Assembly (NCBI GenBank): GCA_020852655.1
Contig: JADZAI010000050.1
Coordinates: 62,001 to 126,000 of the forward strand
Origin: Alphaproteobacteria bacterium
GTDB lineage: Bacteria; Pseudomonadota; Alphaproteobacteria; Micropepsales; Micropepsaceae
Direction: 5' to 3'
Length of the DNA: 64,000 nucleotides
Below the pieces are notes generated by a model that saw only the letters and a program-made list of their open reading frames with translations, did no database searches and was not told the DNA's origin. The position numbers and the translations under genes are program-made. Shown here piece after piece: positions 17,898-26,925 of this stretch (the stretch's first letter is position 1; each line of letters opens with the position of its first letter).

Positions 17898-20792
17898 CTA
17901 CTCCACCGCGTCGGCGGACGCCGTGACCTCGATGAGATAGCGATGCACCGCCGCCGCATCGCGCGGCATGCCGGTGTGATAGCCCTGCGCGTAGACGCAT
18001 CCGTTGGCCGCGAGGAAGGCGAGGTCTTCCTCGGACTCGACGCCTTCGGTCGTCGCGTCGAGGCCAAGATCGGCGGCCAGGCGCAGCAGGCCGGCGAGCA
18101 CGCTGTGCGCCGCGCTCCCGCCCATCAGGAAGGTGCGGTCGACCTTGACGGCGTCGAACGGCAGATGGGCGAGACGGCTGGGCGAGGAATGGCCGGCCCC
18201 GAAATCGTCCATGACGAGGCCGAAGCCGGCCCGGCGCAGGCGCTGGAGCGCCGAGACGGCGGCGCCGGTGTCGTCGATCGCCAGCGTCTCCGTGATCTCC
18301 AGCCGGATGGCGCCGCGCGGCGCGACGCTTTCGGCGCCCATCCGCTCGCAGAGTTCGAGGAAGGCCGGGCTAGCGAGCTGGCGCGCCGAGACGTTGACGT
18401 TGACGAAGAGCGGCGGCTGCTGCGGCGCCATGCGGCGCCAGCGCGCACTGTCCTTGACCGCGGTCTCCAGGGCGAAGCGGCCGAGCGGTTCGATGAAGCC
18501 CGAGTCCTCCGCGATCGCGGCGAAGAGATCGGCGGTCATGAGGCCGCGCGTCGGATGCTGCCAGCGCAGCAAGGCCTCGAAGCCGGCCGGGTGGCGGTCG
18601 GCGACCCGCACGATGGGCTGGTAGTGCAACAATATCTCGCCATGCTCCAGCGCCGCCGCAAGGTCGCGTTCAAGCACGGCGCGGTCGGCCTTCTGGTCGC
18701 GCATCGCCGGCGCGAAATAGACCAGCGTCTCCTTCTCGGAACGGCGCGCCTCCGCGAGTGCGATCTCGGCGTCGCTGAGCGCGCCGGCGGCGTCGCGCGG
18801 CGCGCCGTCGAGCAGCAGCAGGCCGCCGCGCACCAGCGGCGCGATGCGGCGCCCCGCGATGTCGAGCGGCACGGCAGCGGCGTCGAGCACCGCCTTGGCC
18901 TCCTCCGCTGCACCGTCGGCGCCCTGCACGGGCCACAGCAGGCCGAAGATGTCGCCGCCCAGCCGTGCGGCCAGTACGGACGACGGCGCGGCGGCGCGAA
19001 TGCGATCGGCCAGCGCGGCGAGTACCGCATCGCCGGCGGCATGGCCGATGCTCTCGTTGATGTTGCGGAAGCGCGCGATGTCGAAGGCGAGCAAGGCGTG
19101 ACGCCGCTCGGCGGCGGCGAAGGTGAGGCGCTGGCCGAGGACATCGAGGAAATAGGCGCGGTTGGCGAGACCGGTCACCGCATCCTGGCGCGCCGAGGCG
19201 AGCAGCATCGCCTCGCTTTCCTTCTGGGCGCTGACGTCGGAGACGAGGCCGATGCAGCGCGCCGCCTTCTCGCCGTCCGACATGAAGCTGGCGCGGAGCT
19301 GGATCCAGCGATGGATGCCGTCGATGCCGCGGCCGCGGAAGTCGAGCACGAAGGAAACGTCGCCGAGGCGGCGATAATCCTCCAGCGCGCCGAGGAAGGT
19401 CGCGATGTCGTCCTCGTGGATGTGCCTGGTCCAGTTGCGGTCGCCGTTCTGGAGCTGGCCCGGGCGGGCCCCGAGCATCGCTTCGACCGAAGGCGACAGG
19501 AACAGGCGGTCGCGCTTCAGGTCCCAGTCCCAGAGGCCCTGGTGGGCCGCGGCGAGGGCGAGGCCGAAGCGGCCGTCCTCGGCCGGGGCCGCCGGTTGGG
19601 GGGGCGGCGCGGGAAAGGGCGGCAGGGCCGCCGGCGGCGGCGCGAAGGCCAGGAGCCGGTCGACGCGCTGGCGCAGGGCGGGCGAGCCGGTCGAAGTCGC
19701 GAAGGCGGCGAGCAGCAGCGCCGTCGCCAGCAGGCCCGAAGCGGCGAGCAGGCTGAAGCGCCCGCTGGCCGCGACCGTTTCCTGCATCGCGAGCGGTGCG
19801 AAGGCGAGCAGGATGAGAACGGCCGAAAGGGTCAGGCGGCGGGCCGGGCCGTCGCCCTCCCAGGCGCGTGCGAAGGTGAGCGCGGCGCAGAGGCCAAGCC
19901 CCGCCACCGCCGCGGTCTTGGCCATCGCGGCGGCGTAGGGGGCGTTGAGGAGCGCAAGCAGGCCGCAGGCGGCGACGAGCCAGGGGCCGTAATCGGCAAC
20001 CGGGGCAAGGCGGCGCCAGCGGCCGTCGGGGGCCAGCGCATGCACGACGAAGGCAAGCGCGAAGGCGGAGGCGCCGGCGAAGAGGCAGAGCGCGAGACCG
20101 GCGCTCGTCAGGATGCCGTGCGCTGCGAAGGGCCCCGCATAGCCGAAGCCGGCCAGCATCGCGAGAAAGGCCGCGCCGAAGAGACCGCTGAGCCAGCCCG
20201 AGAGGCGGTCGCGGCGCAGGATCGCGATGCCCGCAAGCCAGGCGCCGAGCGCGATGACGAGGCCCATCAGCAGGCCCTGCATGACGAGCGCCGCCGTCTC
20301 GTAGCGGGCGAGCGAGCGCTCGTCCCACATCTCGACGGTGAGCTGGTTCAGCGGCGCGGCGAAGCGGAAGGCGGCGGTGATCGTCTCGCCCGCCGGAATG
20401 ACGACACGCACCTTGATGCGCGCGGCGCTGTCGATGACGTCGGCGGTCGCCCCGGCGCTCGAGGTCAGCGCGGCGACGAGCGCCGGCGCATCGAGGCCGT
20501 GCGGTGCGCCCTGCCCGCCGAAGACGCCGGGGTCGAGCACGAGGATGCGCACCTGCGTCTGCGGCAGGCGGTTGACGAGATCGACGAGATAGGTGGCGAA
20601 GACCGGGCCGTCGTCCGGCGCCGGTACATAGCGCGCGACCGCCGCGGTGATGTCGACGGCGGCGGGGCCGGGCTCCAGGATCACGCCGCCGAGGCCCGAG
20701 CGCGGCACCGGCTCGCGCGCCGCCTCGTCCGCCACGGCTGTCGTCCACAGCGAGGCAGCGATCGCCAGCGCGATGATGAGGAGGCGCTTCAC
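17898..20792 (-). CDS. membrane PAS-GGDEF(degenerate)-EAL protein
   Basis: The 964-residue receptor-like protein has a signal peptide and a periplasmic domain (to about residue 185). Seven or so transmembrane helices follow (to about 385), then a PAS/PAC domain, GGDEF and EAL. The GGDEF site reads RLGGDIFGLL: the catalytic Glu is replaced by Ile, so cyclase activity is unlikely. The EAL domain keeps FEALLRW, NVNVSARQL, EITET, DDFGAGHSS, KVDRTF and EGVESEED, so it is probably an active c-di-GMP phosphodiesterase. I chose the GTG at 20790-20792 because it opens the signal peptide. Confidence 0.88.
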   Translation of the reverse strand: MKRLLIIALAIAASLWTTAVADEAAREPVPRSGLGGVILEPGPAAVDITAAVARYVPAPDDGPVFATYLVDLVNRLPQTQVRILVLDPGVFGGQGAPHGLDAPALVAALTSSAGATADVIDSAARIKVRVVIPAGETITAAFRFAAPLNQLTVEMWDERSLARYETAALVMQGLLMGLVIALGAWLAGIAILRRDRLSGWLSGLFGAAFLAMLAGFGYAGPFAAHGILTSAGLALCLFAGASAFALAFVVHALAPDGRWRRLAPVADYGPWLVAACGLLALLNAPYAAAMAKTAAVAGLGLCAALTFARAWEGDGPARRLTLSAVLILLAFAPLAMQETVAASGRFSLLAASGLLATALLLAAFATSTGSPALRQRVDRLLAFAPPPAALPPFPAPPPQPAAPAEDGRFGLALAAAHQGLWDWDLKRDRLFLSPSVEAMLGARPGQLQNGDRNWTRHIHEDDIATFLGALEDYRRLGDVSFVLDFRGRGIDGIHRWIQLRASFMSDGEKAARCIGLVSDVSAQKESEAMLLASARQDAVTGLANRAYFLDVLGQRLTFAAAERRHALLAFDIARFRNINESIGHAAGDAVLAALADRIRAAAPSSVLAARLGGDIFGLLWPVQGADGAAEEAKAVLDAAAVPLDIAGRRIAPLVRGGLLLLDGAPRDAAGALSDAEIALAEARRSEKETLVYFAPAMRDQKADRAVLERDLAAALEHGEILLHYQPIVRVADRHPAGFEALLRWQHPTRGLMTADLFAAIAEDSGFIEPLGRFALETAVKDSARWRRMAPQQPPLFVNVNVSARQLASPAFLELCERMGAESVAPRGAIRLEITETLAIDDTGAAVSALQRLRRAGFGLVMDDFGAGHSSPSRLAHLPFDAVKVDRTFLMGGSAAHSVLAGLLRLAADLGLDATTEGVESEEDLAFLAANGCVYAQGYHTGMPRDAAAVHRYLIEVTASADAVE

Positions 20793-20856
20793 CTGCCGTC
20801 CGTGAGTGACAACCCGATTCCCGCTTGTCGCAGATGCCACGAGTCGCGTCGAGGGT

Positions 20857-21447
20857 TCAGCGCAAGCGCAGATCCTCATCGAGGATCGCGTAGAGGACGT
20901 GGTCGCGCCAGGCGCCGTCGATGCGGAGATATTTGCGGGCGAGGCCTTCCTCGCGGAAGCCGCAGGCCGAGAGGACGTGGCGCGAAGGACCGTTGGATTC
21001 GAGGCAGGCCGCCTCGACGCGATGCAGGCCGAGGCCGCCGAAGCAGAAAGGCAGCACGGTGCGCACCGCATCCGAGACAAGCCCCTTCCCGGCGAAGCGC
21101 TCGCCGGCCCAGTAGCCCATCGAGCATGACTGGGCGACGCCGCGCCGCATGTTGGAGAGCGTCAGGCCGCCGCAAAGATGGCCGGTCGCGCTTTCGAACA
21201 GGAAGAAGGGGTAGGCGCGGTCCTCGCGGATGTCGCGGGCGTAGCGGCGGAGGCGGCGGCGGAAGGCCGGCTTGGTCAAATCGTCATGCGGCCAGGTCGG
21301 CTCCCAGGGCGTCAGGAAGGCGCGGCTGAGGCCGCGCAGCTCCGCCCACTCGTCGAAGTCGGAGGGCTGCGGATAGCGCATCCGCACCTTCGCGCCCGTC
21401 AGGTCGGGCGGTGTCTCGGCGCGCGACAAACCCGAGAGCAGCGCCAT
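20857..21447 (-). CDS. RimJ/RimL-type GNAT acetyltransferase
   Basis: The 196-residue protein has the acetyl-CoA fold. YWAGERFAGKGLVSDAVRTVL is the motif A region with the R/Q-x-x-G-x-G/A-like loop, and HRVEAACLESNGPSRHVLSACGFREEG is motif B. This matches the ribosomal-protein-alanine acetyltransferase subgroup. The substrate is not proved. It begins 5 bases after the M16 peptidase stop, so the M16 and GNAT genes form one unit at the end of the long leftward operon. Confidence 0.88.
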   Translation of the reverse strand: MALLSGLSRAETPPDLTGAKVRMRYPQPSDFDEWAELRGLSRAFLTPWEPTWPHDDLTKPAFRRRLRRYARDIREDRAYPFFLFESATGHLCGGLTLSNMRRGVAQSCSMGYWAGERFAGKGLVSDAVRTVLPFCFGGLGLHRVEAACLESNGPSRHVLSACGFREEGLARKYLRIDGAWRDHVLYAILDEDLRLR

Positions 21448-21452
21448 CTGCG

Positions 21453-22712
21453 TCAGCCGAAGCGGGCAGCGACCCGCTCATAGCTCTCGAGCCCCTTCAC
21501 GGGGCCGAGGGCGGCGAGCGACGGACGCTTCGACTTGAGCAGGCGGCGGGCGAAGCGGCGGAGCGCCTCGGCATCGACGGCATCGATCTTCTCGGCGATC
21601 TCGGATGCCGGCATGACGCGGCCATAGGCGGAAAGCTGCGAGGCGATGTGCTCGGCGCGGTTCGAGGGACCTTCGAGACCCATGAAGAGCGAAGCCTTGG
21701 CCTGCGCGCGGGCGCGGGCGGCTTCCTCCTCGGTCGCGCCGTCGGCCATCGCTTCGAGCTCGCCGAGGACGACGGGGATGATTTCCTTGCACTCCTTCGC
21801 GCCGGTGCCGGCATAGACGCCGAAGAAGCCGGTGTCCGAGAAGAACTGCGCGAAGGCATGGACCGAATAGGCGAGCCCGCGCTTCTCGCGCACCTCCTGG
21901 AAGAGGCGCGACGACATGCCGCCGCCGAACGCCGTGGAGAAGACATTCGCGGCAAAGGCGTCGTCGTCGGTGACGGCCGGGCCTTCCACGCCGAAGGTCA
22001 GATGCGCCTGTTCCAGCTTCTGCGTCCTGCGGCGATCGCCGCCGCGATAGCGGGCCTTGGGCGCGCCCTTCTTCGCGGCATTGCGCAGCGGCGCGAATTT
22101 CTCGCCGGCCAGCGCCACGACCTCGGCATGGTCCACCTTGCCGGATGCGATCAGCGTCATCGACGGGCCGACATAATGCATGTCGAGATGGCGGCGCAGA
22201 TGGGCGCGGCCGAGCGCGTTGACGGTGCCCTCCGAGCCGAGGATCGGACGGCCGAGCGGCTGCTCCGGGAAGGCCGCGTCCTGGAGATGGTCGTAGATGA
22301 TGTCGTCGGGCGTGTCCTCGCTCTGCCCGATCTCCTGGAGCACGACCTTCTTCTCGCGCGCCAGTTCCTCCGCGTCGAAGAGCGGATGGATGAGGATGTC
22401 GGAGAGCAGGTCGACGGCGAGCGCGACGTCGCCCTTGAGGACCCGGGCATAGAAGCAGGTCTGCTCGCGCGCCGTATAGGCGTTGAGATAGCCGCCCGCC
22501 GCCTCGATCTCCTCGGCGATCCTGCGCGCGCTGCGCGTCGTCGTGCCCTTGAAGGCCATGTGTTCCAGGAGATGCGAAACGCCGTTCGTCGTCGCCGTCT
22601 CATGCCGCGCGCCGGCCTCCACCCAGACGCCGATCGAGGCGGTCTCGATGTGGTTCATCCGGTCGGTGACGACGGTGAGGCCGTTCGGCAGCTTCTCGAT
22701 CTCGACGTTCAT
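21453..22712 (-). CDS. M16 family zinc peptidase (processing-peptidase-like)
   Basis: The 419-residue protein has the inverted zinc motif HxxEH in SHLLEHMAFKGTTTRSA and the downstream Glu ligand in the following helix (the ENE/EIGQSED segment). The second half-domain is the usual inactive M16_C (TGFFGVYAGTGAKECKEIIPVVLGEL). It resembles the beta subunit of mitochondrial processing peptidase and alphaproteobacterial relatives. I place the start at MNVEIEKLPNGLTVVTDRM, 4 bases after thrC. Confidence 0.93.
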   Translation of the reverse strand: MNVEIEKLPNGLTVVTDRMNHIETASIGVWVEAGARHETATTNGVSHLLEHMAFKGTTTRSARRIAEEIEAAGGYLNAYTAREQTCFYARVLKGDVALAVDLLSDILIHPLFDAEELAREKKVVLQEIGQSEDTPDDIIYDHLQDAAFPEQPLGRPILGSEGTVNALGRAHLRRHLDMHYVGPSMTLIASGKVDHAEVVALAGEKFAPLRNAAKKGAPKARYRGGDRRRTQKLEQAHLTFGVEGPAVTDDDAFAANVFSTAFGGGMSSRLFQEVREKRGLAYSVHAFAQFFSDTGFFGVYAGTGAKECKEIIPVVLGELEAMADGATEEEAARARAQAKASLFMGLEGPSNRAEHIASQLSAYGRVMPASEIAEKIDAVDAEALRRFARRLLKSKRPSLAALGPVKGLESYERVAARFG

Positions 22713-22716
22713 GTCT

Positions 22717-24114
22717 TCAGTTTCGGTCCTTCGCGAAGGCCTCAATATAGGCACGGACGGCCTGGGTGCCATTGGGGAGCACGTCGTAGCGTTCCTCCAT
22801 GGTTTCCAGGGCGGCGAGACGGGCGGGAATCTGCGGCGGCACGCCCGTCGCCTGCTGCACCGCATCGGGGAACTTGCCGGGGTGGGCGGTCGCCAGGCAG
22901 ACCATCGGCACGCCGGGGCGGCGACGGCGGTGTCCGGCGACGACGCCGATGGCGCTGTGCGGGTCGAGCAGCGGCCCGCCGGTGGCGGCCATCGCGGCGA
23001 TCTGGCTCGCGGCATCGGCGGCGGTCACGCGCTCGGCGGCGAAGCGGGCGGCGATGAAGGCGCGCATCGCCGGGGTGAGGTCGAAATAGCCCTGCCCCTT
23101 CAGGTCCGCCATCAGGCGGGCGACCAGGGCGCCGTCGCGGCCGCTCGCCTCGAACAGCAGGCGCTCGAAATTGGACGAGACCTGGATGTCCATCGAGGGC
23201 GAGGTGGTCTCGACGACACCGCGCGGCTCGTAGCGGCCGGTCTCGATCGTCCGGTAGAGGATGTCGTTCTCGTTGGTCGCGACGATCAGGCGGCCGCGGA
23301 AGGCGCCCATGGCCTGCGCGCAATAGCCGGCGAAGACGTCGCCGAAATTGCCGGTGGGCACGGCGAAGTCGACCTCGCGGTCGGGGGCGCCGAGCTTCGC
23401 GGCGGCGACGACGTAGTAGACGATCTGCGGCGCGATGCGGGCCCAGTTGATCGAGTTCACCGCCGCGAGGTTCAGCCGCGTCGCCAGTTCGCCGTCGCCG
23501 AGCAGGGTCTTCAGGATCGCCTGGCAGTCGTCGAAATTGCCCTCGAGCGCGATGTTGCGGACGTTGCCGTCGAGAACCGTCGTCATCTGCCGCCGCTGGA
23601 TGGCGGAGGTGCGGCCATGCGGGTGCATGATGACGACACCGACCTGGGCGAGGCCGCGCAGCGCCTCGATGGCGGCCGAACCGGTGTCGCCCGAGGTCGC
23701 GCCGACGATGAGCGCGCGCTTGCCTGAGCGCCTGAGGCCCCAGTCCATCAGCTTGCCCAGAAGCTGGAGGGCGACGTCCTTGAAGGCGAAGGTCGGCCCG
23801 TGGAACAGTTCGAGCAGGTGCAGCCCGCCGCCGAGCCCGGTCAGCGGCACCACCTCCGCCGCCTCGAAACGGCCATAGGCGGCGATGATGGCGCTGTATA
23901 GATCGGGCAGCGGCACCGCCGGCGCGGCATAGGGCTTGATGACCTGGAGCGCCGCTTCCGGATAGGTGCGCGTCGCGATCGCCCGCACTTCGTCCGCCCC
24001 GAGCTGCGGCCAGGCCTCGGGCATGTAGAGCCCGCCGTCCGGCGCTAGGCCCGACAGCATGACCTGATCGAAGGGGACCGCAGGCGCGCGGCCGCGGGTG
24101 GAGATATACCTCAC
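22717..24114 (-). CDS. thrC: threonine synthase
   Basis: The 465-residue PLP enzyme converts O-phosphohomoserine to threonine. It opens VRYISTRGRAPAVPFDQVMLSGLAPDGGLYMPE and has the PLP lysine in FHGPTFAFKDVALQ. It also shows VGATSGDTGSAAIEAL and AVPTGNFGDVFAGYCAQAMG. GTG start at 24112-24114. It lies downstream of surf1 after a 103-base gap, possibly with its own promoter, and directly upstream of the M16 peptidase gene. Confidence 0.96.
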   Translation of the reverse strand: MRYISTRGRAPAVPFDQVMLSGLAPDGGLYMPEAWPQLGADEVRAIATRTYPEAALQVIKPYAAPAVPLPDLYSAIIAAYGRFEAAEVVPLTGLGGGLHLLELFHGPTFAFKDVALQLLGKLMDWGLRRSGKRALIVGATSGDTGSAAIEALRGLAQVGVVIMHPHGRTSAIQRRQMTTVLDGNVRNIALEGNFDDCQAILKTLLGDGELATRLNLAAVNSINWARIAPQIVYYVVAAAKLGAPDREVDFAVPTGNFGDVFAGYCAQAMGAFRGRLIVATNENDILYRTIETGRYEPRGVVETTSPSMDIQVSSNFERLLFEASGRDGALVARLMADLKGQGYFDLTPAMRAFIAARFAAERVTAADAASQIAAMAATGGPLLDPHSAIGVVAGHRRRRPGVPMVCLATAHPGKFPDAVQQATGVPPQIPARLAALETMEERYDVLPNGTQAVRAYIEAFAKDRN

Positions 24115-24217
24115 CGCCGTACGTCCGGTGTGCAGCGCGCGGCCTGCGCCTGCGCATTTTGGGAAACCGCCGAATACATGCCGTCTCGATAGCCTGCCGG
24201 GTTCGCCTGCGCCACCG

Positions 24218-24913
24218 TCAGGGGCGCCGCCGGCGGCTGAGCAGCACGTAGATGACGAGCAGGACGAGGGCGAGGCCGAACCAGGTCGCGGCATAGGCCA
24301 GGTGGTTGTCCGGCAGGTCGGGACGGAACGGCACCGGGCGCGGCAGTCCGCCTTCGAGCGGCGCCTCGTTCTGGAGGATGAAGGGCGGCGCGTTCGGAAC
24401 GCCGAGCGCCGTGGCGATCGCCGCGACATCGCGCACATACCAGCGATTCGCCCTGAGATCCGGCGGCGCGTCGAACCAGCCGGGCGTATCGGACGGGCGC
24501 AGGATGCCCTCCACATGCACGCGCCCCGCCGCGCCGGGCGGCACGGGGCCGGTGAGGGCGGCCTTCTCCGCCTCCGTGATGGTGCCGAGGTCGACGAGGA
24601 TGTCGCGCCCGTCGCCGTAGTCGAGCGCGGCGATCACCCGATAGTCGGCCGCCCCCTGCCCCGCCGGCGCGAAGAGATGCGCGGCGCGGGCCGCATCGAT
24701 ATGGCCGTCGGCCTCGACGCGGGCATAGGCGCGCTCGGTCTCGGGCCCGGTCAGGACCTCGACGAGGTCGCGGGGCGGCGCGGCCACCTGGCCTTCGATG
24801 CGGGCGACGAGGGCGTGCTTCCACTCCCGCCGCTGGACCTGCCAGACGCCGAGGGCGATCAGCACGGCGAGGGCGGGAACGACGACCAGCGTGAGCCAGG
24901 GCCGGAAGATCAT
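24218..24913 (-). CDS. SURF1 family cytochrome oxidase assembly protein
   Basis: The 231-residue protein has one membrane helix at each end (residues about 8-25 and 205-222) with a periplasmic loop between, the standard SURF1 topology. Recognisable parts are LGVWQVQRREWKHALVARI near the start and PDNHLAYAATWFGLALVLLVIYVLL at the end. SURF1 helps insert heme a into subunit I of the aa3 oxidase. Its ATG overlaps the stop of the DUF983 gene (ATGA), so the two are coupled. Confidence 0.93.
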   Translation of the reverse strand: MIFRPWLTLVVVPALAVLIALGVWQVQRREWKHALVARIEGQVAAPPRDLVEVLTGPETERAYARVEADGHIDAARAAHLFAPAGQGAADYRVIAALDYGDGRDILVDLGTITEAEKAALTGPVPPGAAGRVHVEGILRPSDTPGWFDAPPDLRANRWYVRDVAAIATALGVPNAPPFILQNEAPLEGGLPRPVPFRPDLPDNHLAYAATWFGLALVLLVIYVLLSRRRRP

Positions 24914-25254
24914 GGCTGCTCGAGCCGGCCTTCTTCGGCGCGCATGCGGTATTGCTGGGCGACCATGACGCTCTTGAGCGGCCGCAGCAGGCCGAGGGTC
25001 AGCGCCAGCGTCAGCGGCGCCCAGAGGGCGATGTGGACCCAGTAGGGCGGCGACCAGGTCACCTCGACCCAGAGCGCGAGCGCGCAGATCAGGAAGCCCG
25101 CGATGAGGATCACGAAGACGGCCGGGCCGTCGCCCTGGTCCAGCTTCTCATAGGAGAGGCCGCAGGACGGACAGCCCGGCGCGAGCTTCAGATAGCCGGC
25201 GTAAAGCCTTCCCTCGCCGCAACGCGGACAGCGGCCGGCGAGGGTCTTGATCAT
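24910..25254 (-). CDS. DUF983 membrane protein with zinc-ribbon-like cysteines
   Basis: The 114-residue protein has two CxxC pairs near the N-terminus (RCPRCGEGRLY and GCPSCGLSYEKLD), followed by two hydrophobic helices. This is the DUF983 arrangement that regularly sits between coxC and surf1 in alphaproteobacteria. A role in oxidase biogenesis is inferred from position only. ATGA overlaps bind it to coxC upstream and surf1 downstream. Confidence 0.92.
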   Translation of the reverse strand: MIKTLAGRCPRCGEGRLYAGYLKLAPGCPSCGLSYEKLDQGDGPAVFVILIAGFLICALALWVEVTWSPPYWVHIALWAPLTLALTLGLLRPLKSVMVAQQYRMRAEEGRLEQP

Positions 25255-26174
25255 CCGTGGCCGCCGGGGTGCGGGCCGGCGCCCCAGATATAGATGGCGG
25301 CGAAAAGGAATAGCCACACCACGTCGACGAAGTGCCAGTACCAGGCGGCGGCCTCGAAGCCGAAATGGCTCTTCGCTGTGAAGTGGCCTTTCCAGGCGCG
25401 GAAGAAGCAGACGATCAGGAAGATCGTGCCGATGATGACGTGGGCGCCGTGGAAGCCGGTCGCCATGAAGAAGGTCGAGCCATAGACCACCGGCTCCGCC
25501 ACGGTGCCTTCGGTGCCCACGATGTAGGAGAGCGGCGCGGCCGCCTCGCGGACATCGCCGGAGCTGCCGAAGAAGAAGGCCGCGTGGGCGTATTCCATCA
25601 CCTGGAGGCAGGTGAAGGTGAGGCCGAGCAGGATGGTGATCCCCAGCCCCCAGAGCGCGCCCTCACGGTCGTCGGTCTGGATCGCGTGGTGCGCCCAGGT
25701 GACGGTGGTCGACGAGGTCAGCAGCACCAGCGTGCCGACGAGCGGCAGGTGCCAGGGGTCGAAGGTGGTGATGCCGTGCGGCGGCCAGGCGGCAAGGCCG
25801 TGGTCGGTCGGAAAGAGGGCGACGGCGAAATAGGCCCAGAACCAGGCGACGAAGAACATCACCTCGGAGGCGATGAAGAGGATCATGCCGTAGCGCAGGC
25901 CGAGCTTCACCACCGGCGAATGCTCGTGCGTGACGACGCTTTCCTTCACGACGTCGCGCCACCAGCCGACCATCGTGTAGGCGACCAGCAGGGCGCCGGC
26001 GATGAGCAGCCAGGGCGTGCCGGCGAGGCCGAACAGGCCGCCATAGTCGCTCGCGTCCTTGTTCATCCACACGACGAAGCCGATCGCCAGCACGAAAGCG
26101 GCGACCGAACCGATCAGCGGCCAGGGACTGGGATTGACCAGGTGATAGTCGTGCTTGACGCCGCCTGCAGACAT
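25251..26174 (-). CDS. coxC: cytochrome c oxidase subunit III
   Basis: The 307-residue integral membrane subunit has seven hydrophobic helices. Typical segments are KHDYHLVNPSPWPLIGSV, RYGMILFIASEVMFFVAWFW, ATGFHGAHVIIGTIFLIVC and WYWHFVDVVWLFLFA, including the conserved Glu of the helix-III SEVMFF motif. Start MSAGGVKHDYHL is at ATG 26172-26174; an in-frame TTG seven codons upstream is less likely. Confidence 0.97.
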   Translation of the reverse strand: MSAGGVKHDYHLVNPSPWPLIGSVAAFVLAIGFVVWMNKDASDYGGLFGLAGTPWLLIAGALLVAYTMVGWWRDVVKESVVTHEHSPVVKLGLRYGMILFIASEVMFFVAWFWAYFAVALFPTDHGLAAWPPHGITTFDPWHLPLVGTLVLLTSSTTVTWAHHAIQTDDREGALWGLGITILLGLTFTCLQVMEYAHAAFFFGSSGDVREAAAPLSYIVGTEGTVAEPVVYGSTFFMATGFHGAHVIIGTIFLIVCFFRAWKGHFTAKSHFGFEAAAWYWHFVDVVWLFLFAAIYIWGAGPHPGGHG

Positions 26175-26191
26175 GGACTTTGCCCCTACGC

Positions 26192-26761
26192 TCAATTTCG
26201 TACCGCAGCAGGATCGCCTGCCGCTTCGGCTGCCTGAACCTCCTGCGGGAAGAAGGTATAGGACAGCGTGATCTCGTCGATGTCGTCGACCAGCGGATCC
26301 TTCATGATCGCCGGGTCGATGAAGAAGTTCACCGGCATCTCGCGCCTCTCGCCGGCCGCCATCGGCTGGTCGGAGAAGCAGAAGCAGGCGACCTTGGTGA
26401 AGTATTTCGCGGCCTTCTCGGGCGTCACGTTGAAGGTGGCATGCCCGCGCGTCGGCTTGCGGCCCGTGTTGTGCGCTTCATAGGCCGTGATGCCGACGTC
26501 GCCGACCCGGATGTCGACATGCAGGTCGCGCGGCCGGAACGTCCAGGTCAGGCCGGGCGCCACGTTGGCGTCGAAGCGCACGCGGATGACGCGGTCGAAC
26601 ACCCCGTCGGGGCCCGGCGCAGCGTCGGCGCGGGCCGGCGTGCCGTCGAAGCCGGTCACCTGGCAGAACCAGCGGTAGAACGGCACCGAGGCATAGGCGA
26701 GGCCGGTCATGCTCGCGGCGACGGCGAGCGACATCACAACGGTGCGCGTGTTGCGGTCCAT
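26192..26761 (-). CDS. ctaG: cytochrome c oxidase assembly protein CtaG/Cox11
   Basis: The 189-residue copper chaperone has one N-terminal transmembrane helix (residues about 8-26) and a periplasmic immunoglobulin-like domain. The copper-binding motif CFCF is in FTKVACFCFSDQ, and VPFYRWFCQVTGFDGTP supplies the conserved first Cys. It delivers copper to CuB of subunit I. The start MDRNTRTVVMSLAV lies 2 bases after the stop of the preceding small gene. Confidence 0.96.
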   Translation of the reverse strand: MDRNTRTVVMSLAVAASMTGLAYASVPFYRWFCQVTGFDGTPARADAAPGPDGVFDRVIRVRFDANVAPGLTWTFRPRDLHVDIRVGDVGITAYEAHNTGRKPTRGHATFNVTPEKAAKYFTKVACFCFSDQPMAAGERREMPVNFFIDPAIMKDPLVDDIDEITLSYTFFPQEVQAAEAAGDPAAVRN

Positions 26762-26763
26762 CG

Positions 26764-26925
26764 TCAGAAATCCCGCATGGCGTCGCCGCCGAGCCGGACG
26801 ATGGTCATCACGAAGAAAAGGACGACGAAAAGCCCGAGCGCCACGGCGATCGCGACGTTGCGCGAGCGGCGGGCCTTGGCCTGCTCGGGCGTCAGGACGA
26901 CGGGCTGCGGCTCGGCGGCGTTCAT
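26764..26925 (-). CDS. CoxF-like small single-helix membrane protein
   Basis: This 53-residue gene is easily missed. It has a charged N-terminus ([10 protein letters not shown]) and one helix ([22 protein letters not shown]), then a short tail. Its ATG overlaps the ctaB stop (ATGA) and its stop is 2 bases from the ctaG start. Alphaproteobacterial cox operons often have a short protein of this type at this point, sometimes called CoxF. Its role is unknown. Confidence 0.85.
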   Translation of the reverse strand: MNAAEPQPVVLTPEQAKARRSRNVAIAVALGLFVVLFFVMTIVRLGGDAMRDF

